In this document: positions 1 through 11,594 of the stretch, in pieces
Numbering within the stretch: position 1 is the stretch's first letter
Layout of the letters: each line of letters begins with the position of its first letter
The notes under the pieces: generated by a model
What the model saw: only the letters and a program-made list of their open reading frames with translations
What the model was told of the DNA's origin: nothing
Database searches by the model: none
Source: Myrmaecium sp. VS I D KN 1
Lineage: Eukaryota > Ascomycota > Dothideomycetes > Valsariales > Valsariaceae
Length of the DNA stretch: 64,000 bases
Assembly: GCA_019775845.1 (NCBI GenBank)
Contig: JADQAV010000020.1
Location: 744,001-808,000, forward strand
Direction: 5' to 3'
Made by a program: the position numbers and the translations under genes

Positions 1-956
1 TTCCTGGCGCCAAAGGCTCGGGCCTTCCGCACCCACGAAATGCTCTCTACATGTTAACAGATGAGCCGAATACCTAGCGGAGCTTCGGTGGTTTCTGAAA
101 AGCCTGACGTTCAAATGCAGCAACACCTCGTTAACGATCTTCAGACAGTGAGTTAACAGCTGAGGCTCTGATCCGTTGTTAACGCTTTTAACCGCTAGAT
201 TACAGAATATCCAGAAACTGGCGTAACCCCACAAGGTACTTTTGCAGGTGCAACCGTGCATGAAGCTCCTCCCTGGAGTCCGTAGCGGCGACAGAGAATG
301 ATATTGACAGTTCATTCAAGTAAAGGTAGCAGATCCTCCGAAACATTGGAGTGGTGCGAGTGCAAGATAGGCTTCGCTCTACTTGAACTGGATGCATCTT
401 TTGAACCATGATCGTTGGCTACTGAAAACTGCAAGGATGGAAGGTCGACATGCAGATGGTTGACGGCATCGTTGTAGACCGTTCCTCTTACTTCATTTGC
501 GCCTGGCATTCCGTCTTGTCTTCATATTGTCAGCATTTCTATACTATTCAGTATTCTCTCATCTCCCATTTCAAGTTCGATGCGGGCACTCTACTCGTCG
601 CGTCTATTCTTCACTTCAGGTTCAAGCTTATTCATATGCAACCATTGCTTTGATTGAGTCAGATATTATTCCCGTATTACTTGCAGACTTGCACAAGTGC
701 AAAAGGGTCGCGTCATTTCCAAGCGAGTCTATTCACAGACCTGACTCGGTTAATTCAACTTTCATCCTGTACGAGACCACGAAGCCAGGCAGAGCCTCTG
801 GCGACTTCGCAGTTCCTTGCACGTCGCTAATTCACTATCCCTTCTGCTAAACGCACCCACGTGGCAGTAAGCTCGACCGTAACAACCAACCGTCACACCG
901 CGAAGAGACCGCTACTTCTTTCACACATCTTAACCACACCGCGTCTCGCTTCGACC
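1..956. other. Intergenic DNA upstream of the first gene
   Basis: Mixed-composition DNA of ordinary GC content. Short open frames occur on both strands, but none shows codon structure, splice logic or a recognisable motif. The last 100 bases are C/T- and AC-rich, as is common in fungal 5' leaders, and probably hold the promoter and 5' UTR of the gene starting at 957. The left end may include the tail of a neighbouring gene, but I cannot show it. Confidence 0.5.
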
Positions 957-2693
957 ATGCGTGACAGTCACAGTGCCCAGTCGAAGCACAAAACCAACGT
1001 TTCGACGGCGAAGCACGCTTCTAATCCTACCATCTCTCGTGCAAACAGGCCTCTTTTCAAGACACCGCCAAACAAGTACCCGTGTCCGCCACGTTGGCGT
1101 CGAGCTTTACCTCCTTCGGTCAGTACTCTTCCCCTACCTTCGACCTTCAACAAACGGTCGTTGCTGACGGGAAGTTCTAACAACATTCGATAGACTGATT
1201 CACCGAGATTGACAATGCCTAAGCACGAACACATCGTCGCGAAGGAAAAGAAGGATCTAAACATGAACGAACATACAGGTACGCGCAACCATCGCGAGCT
1301 GTATTCAGCTCATTTCGTATCTCGTGTCAACTTGACTCGTCCTTTACCAGAACCGGGTCTGAGCAAGGACGACATCCCAGAAGAGTTCCGTGACCAACAC
1401 CCAGTCCACTTCTACCACGGGAGTGCGAAGGAAGGCAACACCGCCTACCATGACGGCAAAGGCAATCATCTGTCAGCGATGAATCCTCGTGAACAGCAGG
1501 AGCAGCAGCAAGCTGCTCCCCCTAAAACCGTCAAATGTGAGGGGCAGAACAAGATGGAATTCAAAAACAATAGATGTACGTACTACCCTCTCCATCCCAA
1601 CCTACCCCATTACCAAAATTTCATTCACTCACCACCAAAACCAGGTGTCCGCAAGATACTCGAGCGCAAACCGCCTCCAAGCTGGGAGCTTCCTCGCACA
1701 TCTGCGAACAAAACACCCTTCAAAACACCCGTGCAGATTCTGAAGCGCGGTGAGATACTACCCGAGCTCAAGGAAGAAGAAGTTCTTCCAGCGGAGCCCG
1801 TCCGCACGATCGTTCTGCCATCGAGCAACCGTTGTGTTGTGGCCCAGCCGACTTGTGAACACGACACGGTCGAGAAACATGATCATACTCAGACCCAGAC
1901 GGACAATACCAACAAGAAGACTGGTCCTATTCCCACCCATAAGAGCGACACAAACGCCACTGGTCCCGTTTTCACCCATAAGAACATTGGTCCTATTCCC
2001 ACCCACAAGAGTGGCACCAACGACCACACCGCCAACCCGAAGTCCGAGAACAATCCCAAGGACACTCCCAAGAGTGACAACAAAAAGAACACTCACAATC
2101 ACAATCACAAGTATAAAAACAAGTCCGCCAACAAGGCCAAGTCCAAGCCCATCCCCACGGCCATCACCAACAACGCGCCCCCCAACGCGCCCACAGGACC
2201 CAAGAACCCCACCATCCGTTCGCAGCACCGCATCAACTACAATAACAACAACAGCGGTCGTCGCAGCGAGAACAACCGCACCAAGGAAGCAAACCAGATA
2301 CCCACCAAGCAAGGCGCCGCTCCCGGCGGCGGGGTGTACCTCCCCACCACCACCACCTTCTCGCCCAGCGAGCAAGGTCCCCATCATCACCAGCAGGGTC
2401 ACCACCAGCACCCCCACCGCCGTCCCCGCCGCCGCCGCGGCGGCCACAGCAGCACCACGTACCCCGCGCACGTCAGCGGCTGGGCGGCCTGCCCCATCAC
2501 GGAGCCGGTTTGCTGGGACGCGCTGGTGCTGGAGGAGGAGCAAGGCCGTGCGGAGCGCGAGGCGATGCGCGCGGCGGAGCAGCAGAGGAAGAGGGAGGTG
2601 GTGGGGATGTGGATTTTGGGGGTGGAGGTGGAGGATGTGGATGCGGGGGTGGAAGTGGAGGTGGAGGAGGGGGGGGTGAAGGTTGATGGTTGA
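957..2693 (+). CDS. Unrecognised disordered protein, three exons
   Basis: Proposed CDS is join(957..1118, 1194..1575, 1645..2693), about 530 residues; the family is not recognised. The ATG at 957 sits in a good fungal context (GACCATGC). Intron 1 (1119-1193, 75 nt) runs from GTCAGT to GATAG and removes the only in-frame stop between the first exon and the long downstream frame. Intron 2 (1576-1644, 69 nt) runs from GTACGT to CCAG and is in frame without stops. Both exons flanking intron 1 read in the same basic, Pro/Thr-rich style (FKTPP near residue 35, FKTPV later). The middle has three imperfect copies of a GPIPTHKS-like repeat around 1921-2025, then Asn/Lys/Thr-rich sequence. A His/Arg-rich patch (about 2380-2440) and an acidic Val/Glu/Asp tail follow. 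No signal peptide, membrane segment or catalytic motif is visible. It is probably intrinsically disordered. If intron 1 is wrong, the start would be the ATG at 1215 (MPKHEH). Confidence 0.6.
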
Positions 2694-4274
2694 GTGGGGA
2701 GTGGGAAGATGATGAGAGCTGATTTGACATGTGTGAAAGCATGCAAGCATGCGGATGAGAATGGGAGAGGGGAGGATGGGATATGAGAAGAGGACCGGTG
2801 ATGGGAAACGTGGCGATGAGGTTCCGTCGTCATTATCTGTATCTGCATCATCAGCATGAGCATCCCTTTCTATTCCTCACCTTATCCCTCCCTCCAGCAG
2901 TACACCCGCTGGAGTCCGCTCGCCACGAAGGGCGAGCCTAATACAACACACAAGAATGTTCCACCACTCCTAAACAACCCCTCCTTCCACCACACACCAG
3001 AACACCATCTTGTATTCCTAGATACTCGGCAGATACACCGGTCCATAGAGCAGTGAAAGGGGGTATCAATCCCTCCCGAGGACGCGAGGATAGAGGAGTA
3101 GGTAATCACANNNNNNNNNNNNNNNNNNNNNNNNNNNNNNNNNNNNNNNNNNNNNNNNNNNAACCAAAAAAAAAAAATAAAACAACCAACCCACCCCCCC
3201 CCCCCCCATCCCACCTCCTGTGCCGTTGTCTCTCGCCCTCTCAACCCATTAGCCCTCACCAGCACAACCACCCTCCCCCCTCCCCCCAGCCATCCCTCGC
3301 ACACACACACACACACATCCCTCTCTCCCTCCCACTTCCCCAACCGTAACCAACCCACCACCAGCGGTCGGTGAAGCCGTCCTCCTTCCTCCATCCACCT
3401 CCCCCCCACCCCCGGGGCATCCACCGCCACATCTAGCGCCAGCGCTACATCCCCCATCGCATGTTCATATGCCCGCGTTACGGATGAGGGGATGTAGCAT
3501 GCGCCTCCTACGATGAAGGGCGTCTTTCTACGAGTAAGAAGTAAGGTGGTGTGGGGGGCTGGATGGAAGTAGGAGGAAGAGGGATGGGGGATGGGGGAGG
3601 GAGGAGGGAGGTGGGGGGGAAGGGGAGGTTGCTTGGGGGAGATGGATGGATCGTTGGTAGGAGGTGGAAGGTGGGGGTAGATTAGACGATCTGAAGGTGG
3701 GATGGTGGGAAGGGACAGAGGATATATTGACTTGAGAGACAGATTTGAAAATGTGCATGTTCCAAGAGGGAAGGTTGGAAGGACATAGAAAAGCTACGCT
3801 CTTATATGAATGAACGGGATTGCAAATTACACAAGATTGATCCTCGCAAACAGGTCCAACATCGCTATCACTACATTCGTTGCAAAACGGTGACATAAGA
3901 ACTGGAGAAAATGAACATTGGAAAAGAATATAGATAGTAATAAGGATAATAAAAGGTATCAACGATGCTACTCCAACTTCTGCTCCAACTGCTTCCACTA
4001 CTCAAAACAAACCCTCCAATCAACCACCACATACCCAAAACAAAACAGAAAAAAAGGTGGCCCTTCATTTCCTTCCATCCTTTTCCTGTCCTTCCCTTCC
4101 ACAAGATGCTACAACAAGATTTGGTGTGAGATGGTAGTAAGTAGATCCGGCGAGGTGGCGCGTATGTGTGTGAGCGCAGACCTAGGTTTACCTCCTCTTT
4201 CGTTCCTCGTCTGACGAGACCTCCGGTCCGTCCTCGCGTTTCCTTTTCGAACGCTCCTCGCCAGGGCCAGGGAG
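2694..4274. other. Intergenic DNA between two converging genes
   Basis: This is the shared 3' region of the plus-strand gene ending at 2693 and the minus-strand FacA gene ending at 4275. It holds a run of N, flanking A and C homopolymers, a short CA microsatellite near 3301 and long purine/pyrimidine-skewed stretches (3530-3720). No gene is supported here. Apparent frames crossing the N run have no meaning. Confidence 0.6.
3111..3161. other. Assembly gap (51 N)
   Basis: There are 51 unresolved bases, followed by an A run (3166-3177) and a C run of about 14 (3194-3207). Homopolymers next to the gap suggest a sequencing or assembly failure in low-complexity DNA. The true gap length is unknown. 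Confidence 0.98.
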
Positions 4275-7061
4275 TCACTTCCTCCTCTCTTCGTGCACGA
4301 GCTGGATGATCTTATCCACGATGGTGGGGTCGGAGAGCTGTAGTGAGAGAAATGGTCAGTCAGATGTTCCTCGGAAGAAGGAAAGACGCGAAGACAAACA
4401 TACCGTGGACGTATCACCCAACTGGTCCTCCTCGCCGGCAAGGATCTTGCGGAGAATGCGCCGCATGATCTTGCCCGACCGCGTCTTCGGCAGGTCGGGC
4501 ACCACGTGGATGGCCTTGGGCGCGGCGAAGGGGCCGATGCTCTTGCGCACCTGCAGGATCAGATCCTTCTTGATCTGGTCGGTGCTCTCGGCGCCGTTCT
4601 TGAGCGCCACGAACGCGTTGACGGCCTGGCCGGTCAACTCGTCGGAGATGCCGACGACGGCGGCCTCGGCAACCGCGTGGTGCTCGATCAGCGCGGCTTC
4701 GATCTCGGCGGTCGAGAGACGGTGGCCAGAGACGTTGACGACGTCGTCCACGCGACCGCGGATCCAGTAGTAGCCCTCGTGGTCACGGCCGGCACCGTCG
4801 CCAGTAAACTAGCATCATGTTAGCGTGTTTGCACTCATGGAAATCATCTGCAGCCACTCACGTAGTATCCCTTGTACACGTTCAGGTAGGTATCCATGTA
4901 CCGCTTGTGCGCCCTCCACACGGTGCGAGCCATGCTGGGCCAAGGCTTCTTGAAGGCAAGGACGCCCTCGACATCGTTGCCGTGAATTTCGTCGCCGGAG
5001 ACGGGGTCGATGATGGCCGGCTCGATGCCGAAGAAGGGAAGCGAAGCGGAACCGGGCTTGGTGGGAGTGACGCCGCCCAGAGGGGTGATCACGTGCGAAC
5101 CCGTCTCCGTCTGCCAGTAGGTGTCGACGACGTGCGCCTCCTCCTTGCCGACGACCTCGAAATACCACTTCCACACCTCAGCGGCGATGGGCTCACCGAC
5201 GGAGCCGAGAATGCGCAGGTTCTTCATCTGATGCTTGACGTGCTGGTCACCAGCGCGCTTCAGCAGCCGGAGCGCGGTCGGAGCGACGTAGAACTGCGAG
5301 ACGTTGTGCTTCTCGACCACATCCCAGTAGCGGGAGAAGTTGGGGTAGGCCGGGGTGCCCTCGAAAACCACGGTCGCCACGCCGAGCAAGAGCGGGGCGT
5401 AGACGACGTAGGTGTGGCCGGTGATCCATCCGACGTCTCCGCCGCAGAAGAAGTTGTCGCCGGGGTGAATGTCAAAGACGTACTTGCCGGTCATGGCGGC
5501 GCCGAGCAGGTAGCCACCGGTCGAGTGCATGACACCCTTGGGCTTGCCGGTCGAGCCGGAGGTGTACAGGAGGAAGAGCGGGTCCTCGGAGTTCATGCTC
5601 TCGGGCGCGATGTAGTTGGGGTACTTCTCCACCTCCTCGTGCCACCAGTAGTCGCGGCCCGCCGTCCAGGGCACGTCGGCGCCGGTGCGCTTGTAGACCA
5701 GGCAGTGAGTCACGTCCGGGCACTGCTTGAGCGCCTCGTCGACGATCTTCTTGGTGCCGATGAGCTTGCCGCCACGCTTGCCCTCGTCGGTGGTGATGAT
5801 GACCTTGGACTCGGCGTCGACGATGCGGTCGCGGAGGGAGTCGGAGGAGAAGCCGGCGAAGATGACGGAGTGGATGGCGCCGATGCGGGAGCAGGCGAGG
5901 AAGGAGATGAGGGCCTCGGGAATCATGGGGAGGTAGAGCGCGACGGTGTCACCCTTCTTGACGCCCATCTCCTTGAGCGTCCAGGCGAGCTTGGAGACCT
6001 CGCGGAGGAGCTCGCCGTAGGTGATGGTGCGGCCCTCATTCGCCTCGTCGGCCTCGTAGATGATGGCGACGCGGTTGGGATCCTTGAAGGCATGGCGATC
6101 GACGCAGTTGAACGAGGCGTTCAAGCGGCCCTCGACGAACCAAGCGTTATCACCGTTCTCGAAGCTGCCAGCGTGGGTGGTCTGGAAGTCGCGTTCCCAG
6201 GTGAGCAGCTCGCGGGCCATGCGAGCCCAGAACCGGTCGGGATCCTCGATCGACTCCTTGTATAGCTGCTTGTACTCGTCGAGGCCATTGAGGTGCGGTC
6301 GTGTGTGGGGGTGTTTGCTGGAGAGCGAGAAAGAAGACAAAGTCAGCCCATGTTCAGTGACCAAAAGAAGAAAAGGATGAAAAAACGCTGGCCCATCCCC
6401 TGATGTCGGCCGGGTCACAGTCTCATCACACGCAGCAGGCAGGGTGCGGCTGCATGCGGTGCGGTACCTGTCACGGATCGAACGTCGGACTGTCGCGGGT
6501 TCGCCGGTCGCGGCGTTGTTCGCTGGTCCTGGTTGCGATCGCCGGGCTGCCGAGGCAATGGCGGGGTAGGGGTTGCGTGGTTGGGTTGGGCGAGCTGTTC
6601 GTTCTGCCCCTCCCCTCCCCTCCCCTCCCTTGCTGGTCCCCTCGCCCCTCGCTCGCTCGGCCGGTCGGGAGATGAGCTTGCTCGGTGGCAGCTGCCCGGC
6701 AGGCGCGAACTGCACCGCACATGCATCCCACGCAACCCATGCATCCCATGCAACCACACGCATCCCATGCATATCCATCCATGCCCTCGCAGGCCATTCC
6801 GAGCGGGGCCGGCCTTTGGTGTCGCACCAACCGTCCCATCCCCTCGGGTCGGTCGCCAGAAGCCGGAGCCGGAGCCAGCCAGAAAAAAAAAAAAAATAGG
6901 GAAAACAAAAGAAGGAACAGGGCAGGAGAGAGAGGAGAAGCAGAGACAGAATTGACTCACTCTATGAAAGCTTGAGGGACATGGTAGGTGTCGACCTGAT
7001 GCGCTTCGGCGACCACGGGGTTCACGGCCGGCTTCGGCGGCGTGATCCTGCCATCGGCCAT
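4275..7061 (-). CDS. facA: Acetyl-coenzyme A synthetase
   Basis: Activates acetate with ATP and CoA to give acetyl-CoA and AMP, feeding the glyoxylate cycle and protein acetylation. CDS is complement(join(4275..4337, 4404..4808, 4862..6317, 6961..7061)), 674 residues, the usual family length. Exon 1 encodes the conserved start ([13 protein letters not shown]); exon 2 joins in frame to give AFIDKHPH, matching the fungal family. The AMP-binding P-loop [11 protein letters not shown] starts at residue 285. The A8 hinge region [19 protein letters not shown] lies near 531-549. The C-terminal PKTRSGK motif places the catalytic, acetylation-controlled lysine at about 632. Introns 2 and 3 are 53 and 66 nt with GTGAGT and GTATGT donors. 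Intron 1 is 643 nt, exceptionally long for this genome. In Aspergillus the gene is induced by acetate via FacB and repressed by CreA; see the candidate sites upstream. The open frame also runs upstream from exon 2 into intron 1, but that stretch is low-complexity and not protein-like. Confidence 0.97.
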
Positions 7062-8043
7062 GTTTGCGACTGAGCTCACGGAAACGGGGACGGGGGAGAG
7101 AGGGGCGGATGGAGGAGGTTCGGAGGAGCTCTGAGAGAGTGTGTGTGTGTTGGAGAAGGAGGTCGTCGGCGGAGCGAGGGATGAGGAGCTCGGCGAGGCA
7201 CGGAAGCACGAGAGAGGGAGAGGGAGGAGGAAAGTGAAGGGAGAGGATGAGGAGGAGGAAGAGGAGATGGTCAGGGAAAGAGGTTCAGGAGATGGTCGGC
7301 GAGCCGGGAGGGACTTGTAGGCGGCCGCAGCAGCAGCGACAGCAGCAGCAGCAACAACAGCGCTTTCGGTGCGGTGCCGCGGTGCGGTGCGGTCGGGTGG
7401 TGGTGCTGGTGGAGTGGGGAGTGAGGAGTGGGGATCCGGTCGAAAAAACGAACGGCCTGGGTCTCCAGCGCGGCCGGGCAGGGAAAGGTTGGGAAAATGG
7501 TGGTGGAGGAGCTTGGTGGTGCTGGTGGTGCTGGTGGTGCAGTTTCCGGCTGCGGCGGGCGGGCGGTGAGAAAGCGTTGAATGCGGAGACGAGAGCTCTG
7601 AGGTCGTACCTCTCTCTAGGTTGGGTATCTAGTGCCGGGAACTGGCGAGGGCGGAGGAGCCGGAGATGGAGGAGGAGGTCGTGGTCGTGCGTGAATTTAT
7701 CGTCCGCGAACGACGACAATGACAACGACAACAACGACGACGGCACAGTCGTCGCTCAATTGCCCTCTTGCTGCTGTGCCCTCGATGTGAAACGGCGCCG
7801 GTTTGCTGACGACCGGAGAGCGCAGGGAGTGGATGTATGCCGCGTCTCCGAAGAACAAGGGGTGTGATCCAACTCAAGTTAGAGCACACACGTCAAGCGG
7901 CGCAGGAGGAGAGATAGAATGGGATAAGGTAAGGGAGATAATAAAATAAAGATACAGCAGCAAGGAGAGGAGGAGGAAGAAGAAGGGGAAGGGGAGAGGG
8001 GTTGGAGGGGAGGGGGTGGCATCCGCCGTCCCTTTAATAGTTA

Positions 8044-8058
8044 CCCCAGGCCGCGGGG
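8044..8058. promoter_or_regulatory. Paired CreA-type sites, about 1 kb upstream of facA
   Basis: CCCCAG at 8044-8049 (CTGGGG on minus) and GCGGGG at 8053-8058 both fit the CreA consensus SYGGRG, in opposite orientation and 3 bases apart. CreA mediates carbon catabolite repression, and facA is a known CreA target in Aspergillus. The hexamer is degenerate, so single sites occur by chance every few hundred bases. The close pair is the only reason to list it. Confidence 0.25.
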
Positions 8059-8390
8059 GAGAGGCAGGAGGTGTAGTAGTACATCCATAGAACATCCACA
8101 CTAAAATCAATATACAGTAGCTACAATCGATTGAAAGGCAACCCGCAAACGGCCGCCAACGCCCCCTCCACAATCCAGTTTCAAAGTCCCGTGATGATTC
8201 GTTGGTGTTGGGGTTGGGTTGGGGTTCGTGCCTTGGGTCGGTCCCCTTCGCCCTGCCCCTCGGCCATTTCAATCTGAGCTGGGCTGGATGGATGGAGAGA
8301 GGGATGGATGGTGGGGGGAACGGAGAAGGGATGAAGGGAAGAGAGCCCTATGGACCTTACCTCCAAGCGATTGGCAGTCAGACCCGACCT

Positions 8391-8444
8391 GATCCCATGC
8401 CATGCCATACCATACCAGTGCCAATGCCAATGCCAATGCCGGGG
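8391..8444. repeat. CCATGC / CCAATG imperfect tandem repeat
   Basis: Successive CCATG, CCATA and CCAATG units run together for about 50 bases in intergenic DNA. Units are 5-6 bp and slightly diverged. No coding meaning is evident. Confidence 0.7.
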
Positions 8445-8576
8445 GACGGGCTACAGCCGTTCGCTCGCTCTCCGGCGATGCGGGGAGATGGAAGGAAGGA
8501 AGGGAGGATGGAGTAGTGGAGGGGAAAGTCTGGAGCTTGTTCGGGTCAGCAAGGCAAAGCACGCCAACAGCCAACA

Positions 8577-8578
<2 letters not shown>

Positions 8579-8608
<30 letters not shown>
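8579..8608. repeat. CAGC/CCAG microsatellite
   Basis: A perfect 4-bp tandem repeat of about 7.5 copies in intergenic DNA. Such tracts are often polymorphic between strains. Confidence 0.95.
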
Positions 8609-8948
8609 CTCAGTGCCGGGGCATTCCATCGCAAAGAAGCCCATCCATCCATACAAACAGCAGTAAGTAAGTAATTCATCCTCCCGCTCCATCCAATCTG
8701 CGACTCGGGATTTGTCTGGCCTGGCAATCATCCGAACCCGTTTCCCCCCTAGTACGGTAGTGAACCTTACCTACCTTCTTACTACAGCTTACCTACCCCT
8801 CCATCCTACTACCCTAACTTACCCCTCCATCTCCATCCTCCATCCTCCATTCCCCTCGCCCGGATCAAAGGCAGGCCAATCATTCGCTACCTAGAAAACA
8901 AGCGCAAGCGAACCCTTTCCCCCCATCCCCCTCCGCTTTCGGTTCGGC

Positions 8949-8965
8949 GGGGGGGGGGGGGGGGG
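8949..8965. repeat. G homopolymer of 17
   Basis: An uninterrupted G run in intergenic DNA. The exact length is probably unreliable because such runs are hard to sequence. Confidence 0.9.
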
Positions 8966-9550
8966 AAGCCCTGTCATTCCCCACGTTTTCTACCTTACCT
9001 GCGCGCCCATGGTGTGAAAGAGAACGACGAGGCGTTTTAGTTAAAAGCGAGCAAGAGAGAGACTTTTTTAAACGAGACGAAGGCAGTGCATTGCATCGTA
9101 TCGCATCGCATTGGTTTGAAGATGCATTATATTGCGATAACTATTAACCTATACACCGAAGATCGCATTGCAGTGACTTACGGTACACCCACGACTGAGG
9201 AGCGAGAAGCGAGAACGGCGAGAGAAGGAATGTATGATAGAGCCCCATGATCCGATCCATCCCCAGCGGTCGGTGATGTGTGCACCGCGCAGCTTCATCT
9301 CGCTGCGGTTATGTAGATGCGTTCGCAGGATATGAGTAGCACTTGGAGGGAGGGCAAAGCAAAGTCAAAGAAGACAGATGCCCGACTCCAGCCTGGCCGC
9401 CTGGACACAGAGCCCCCGTGATCCGAAAGCCACTCGGGACTCCGTCAGTTCAGGAATGCCTCGGGCCAGGGCTAGGTTCTCGGTCCAATCCGGTTGTGCC
9501 CTAACCAGCCCGAATAACCGCGGGGAGGGCTTCCAGGTTGCTTGCACGCG

Positions 9551-9570
9551 CGGTCGGTCGGTCGGTCGGG
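9551..9570. repeat. CGGT microsatellite
   Basis: About five copies of CGGT in intergenic DNA. No associated gene. Confidence 0.9.
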
Positions 9571-11594
9571 TCCCGTAGCTCCGACGACTCCAGATATCAT
9601 AGCGATGTCGCGTCGGGTATGTATGTAAGTACAGTAAGAAAGCTCACCCGGTTCCCGTCAGCACGAGATGGAGGACGGAGCATTGATCTTTAGCTATACA
9701 TACATACATATAAAGAGAGTAGAAACCTGTCCAAGGGTATACGAATAGTCAAAGATGTCTCCATCCCGTCCTGCCCCCTCGCTCTCCCGCAATTGGGAGG
9801 TGCATATGTACATCCATGTCTCGGACCGTCGGAAAACATCCGCCAACTGTGCCTGGGTAGTCCAGGTACCATACCGATTACACCCACGAATGCACAATCG
9901 CGGCGCAGGTCGGAGCGCGGAACCGATTGTAGTAGGTCATTCATTGTACATACAGTATGTACTGTAGATATGTATGTATATACCAGGGTGCCAAACCATC
10001 CATGTGTCGAACGCGCACAATCACAAACCTCCGTCTGTCCTGCTGGGAGGGGGATGCGGCGCAGGTGCATACATACTACCCGGAACGTTGGTGTTTTGCG
10101 GCGCAGCGCTGCTACGAAGAACGTGAAGAGATTGCGAACCGCTTCTCCTAGTACCACTTCAGTGTGAATGTCCTGGGATGCGACAGCTATCGTAGAATGG
10201 AAGGAAACTGAAGGTGGAAGCTTGGAACATGTCAAGACCACATCCTCGGGAAGCGTGAGGGGCGTCCCGCATGCGGCGCGGGTGCCGGAGTGCGGAAGAG
10301 ACGCTGGTGTTCCCCTGAGGTGCATGCAGTGTGTGCTTTTCTACCATCTGTCGTATAGCATTGGATAGGATAACCACGAGCTTTACCGTTTGGCCTGTAT
10401 ACACCCTTGTTTCTGCTGTTTGCTATACCTTCAAGATGCACACAGTGCTTTTGTCTCTTCTCCGGTAGGCTGAACGGAGCGAGCAGAGAGAGCAGTGGGG
10501 TCCTCTCTCGCTTATGTCATCAATCAATCAATCGATCAAATCAATCAATCGATCCCCCCTTTCTCTCCCCCGCTTTTTTTTTTTCTATAATTTAGGACCA
10601 TATTTTTTGTTGGGGCCCGTTGTCATCGCACCACACCACACGCGACTTGTCGTCTCGGAGTTTTCTCGCTTTGATCTAAAGGGTGAGGACTGAGGAGATG
10701 GAATGATCCGAGGGGGTTTTGGTGGTCGATTTTATCGTGGGGAGATTGGGAGGGCCCTGGGCCCTTGGGGATTGTTTGTTTGTTTATAATTTTTTCTTTT
10801 GCTTGGAGGTGTTGCCATCTATCCACGTAGGTACCTGTAGGTGAATTACTATACGTAACCCACCAGCACTGCGTGTCTGTACCAAGGCATCATACATTTT
10901 CGCGGAGAGATAGAAAAAAAAGGAGATAATAGAAGGAGGACGATAAACCTGCCTAACGCGGCCGTCAAGCGGTTGTCCTTTCCGACCGCTAGAAAATCTC
11001 ATGATATATATCCAAGGTCGACCTGTGGTACCTACAGAACCTGACCGGCCAGCGTTATAACAGCACAGATAATATGACCACAGCGCGCGAAACTCGGAGG
11101 AGAGGGTTGTCGTCGTTCTTTCCGACGGCATTGGAGGTCTTGTCGCACTTCCTACCCTTTTTTCTTCCTTTTTTCTTTTCCTGCTTGAGGGGGAGGACAG
11201 GGGGTTGTTGGACGTTAGGAGTCGATGTTCCCCTTTTCCGGCACTTTAGGGGGAGAGGAGAGGAGAGAAGGGGGAAGGCGTGCGGCTATGCAGACCTGAT
11301 CTTTGATGGCGCGGGAGGGTAGAATGGAAGGAGTAGGAGGCACGTCCGGCCGTATTGGGTACGGAAGCATGTCCAAATGGAAATGTGAAAAGAGTGAATT
11401 CGAACGTTTTTAATGATGCTAGGATGCTAGGATGCTAGGAAGCTAAGATGCTAATGCTGATAGATAGAAAATAGATCTCAGAAAAAGGAAGGATGCCAGA
11501 CAAAAAGAAGATGGCTAGAGATAGACAAATATCGACGAGCCGACGGGAAAATAAAGAGAAAAGGATAAGGGAAAAAAATAGAAAAGAAGCGTCG

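Larger units (their letters stand above)
7062..11594. other. Long intergenic region upstream of facA
   Basis: About 4.5 kb between the start of facA and the end of the WD40 gene, both on minus. Near facA it is GA-rich on plus (CT-rich on the sense strand), typical of a fungal core promoter. It also holds many microsatellites: CAG/CAA around 7325-7365, GGTGCT near 7520-7540, CCAG, CGGT and CATA runs, and a G homopolymer. The open frames are low-complexity or lack any codon pattern, and I support none as a gene. A non-coding transcript or long 5' UTR cannot be excluded. Confidence 0.5.

Noticed and set aside
1758-2750. 330-codon hydrophobic-looking frame on minus, opposite the first gene
   Set aside because: It mirrors Thr/Asn/Pro-rich codons of the plus-strand gene, and the Val/Leu/Gly richness comes from that. 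No start context or splice signals support it.
2882-3457. Open frames that cross the N run
   Set aside because: They exist only because N codons are not stops; flanks are homopolymers and microsatellites.
4817-6265. 482-codon open frame on plus, opposite acetyl-CoA synthetase
   Set aside because: It lies wholly antisense to conserved facA exons. High GC at third positions of the real gene removes stops from the opposite strand. The sequence shows no motif of its own.
6318-6778. Extension of the facA exon 2 frame upstream into low-complexity sequence
   Set aside because: The extension is intron DNA: it lacks family similarity, while splicing to the exon at 6961-7061 restores the conserved FacA N-terminus.
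7247-7867. 206-codon frame on plus upstream of facA
   Set aside because: Composed of CAG/CAA and GGTGCT microsatellites; no conserved sequence and no fit with the promoter location.
9690-10325. 211-codon frame on minus in the 7-11.6 kb intergenic region
   Set aside because: Cys/Arg/Thr-rich with no domain, no Kozak-like start and no splice partners; overlapping frames of similar length exist on the other strand.
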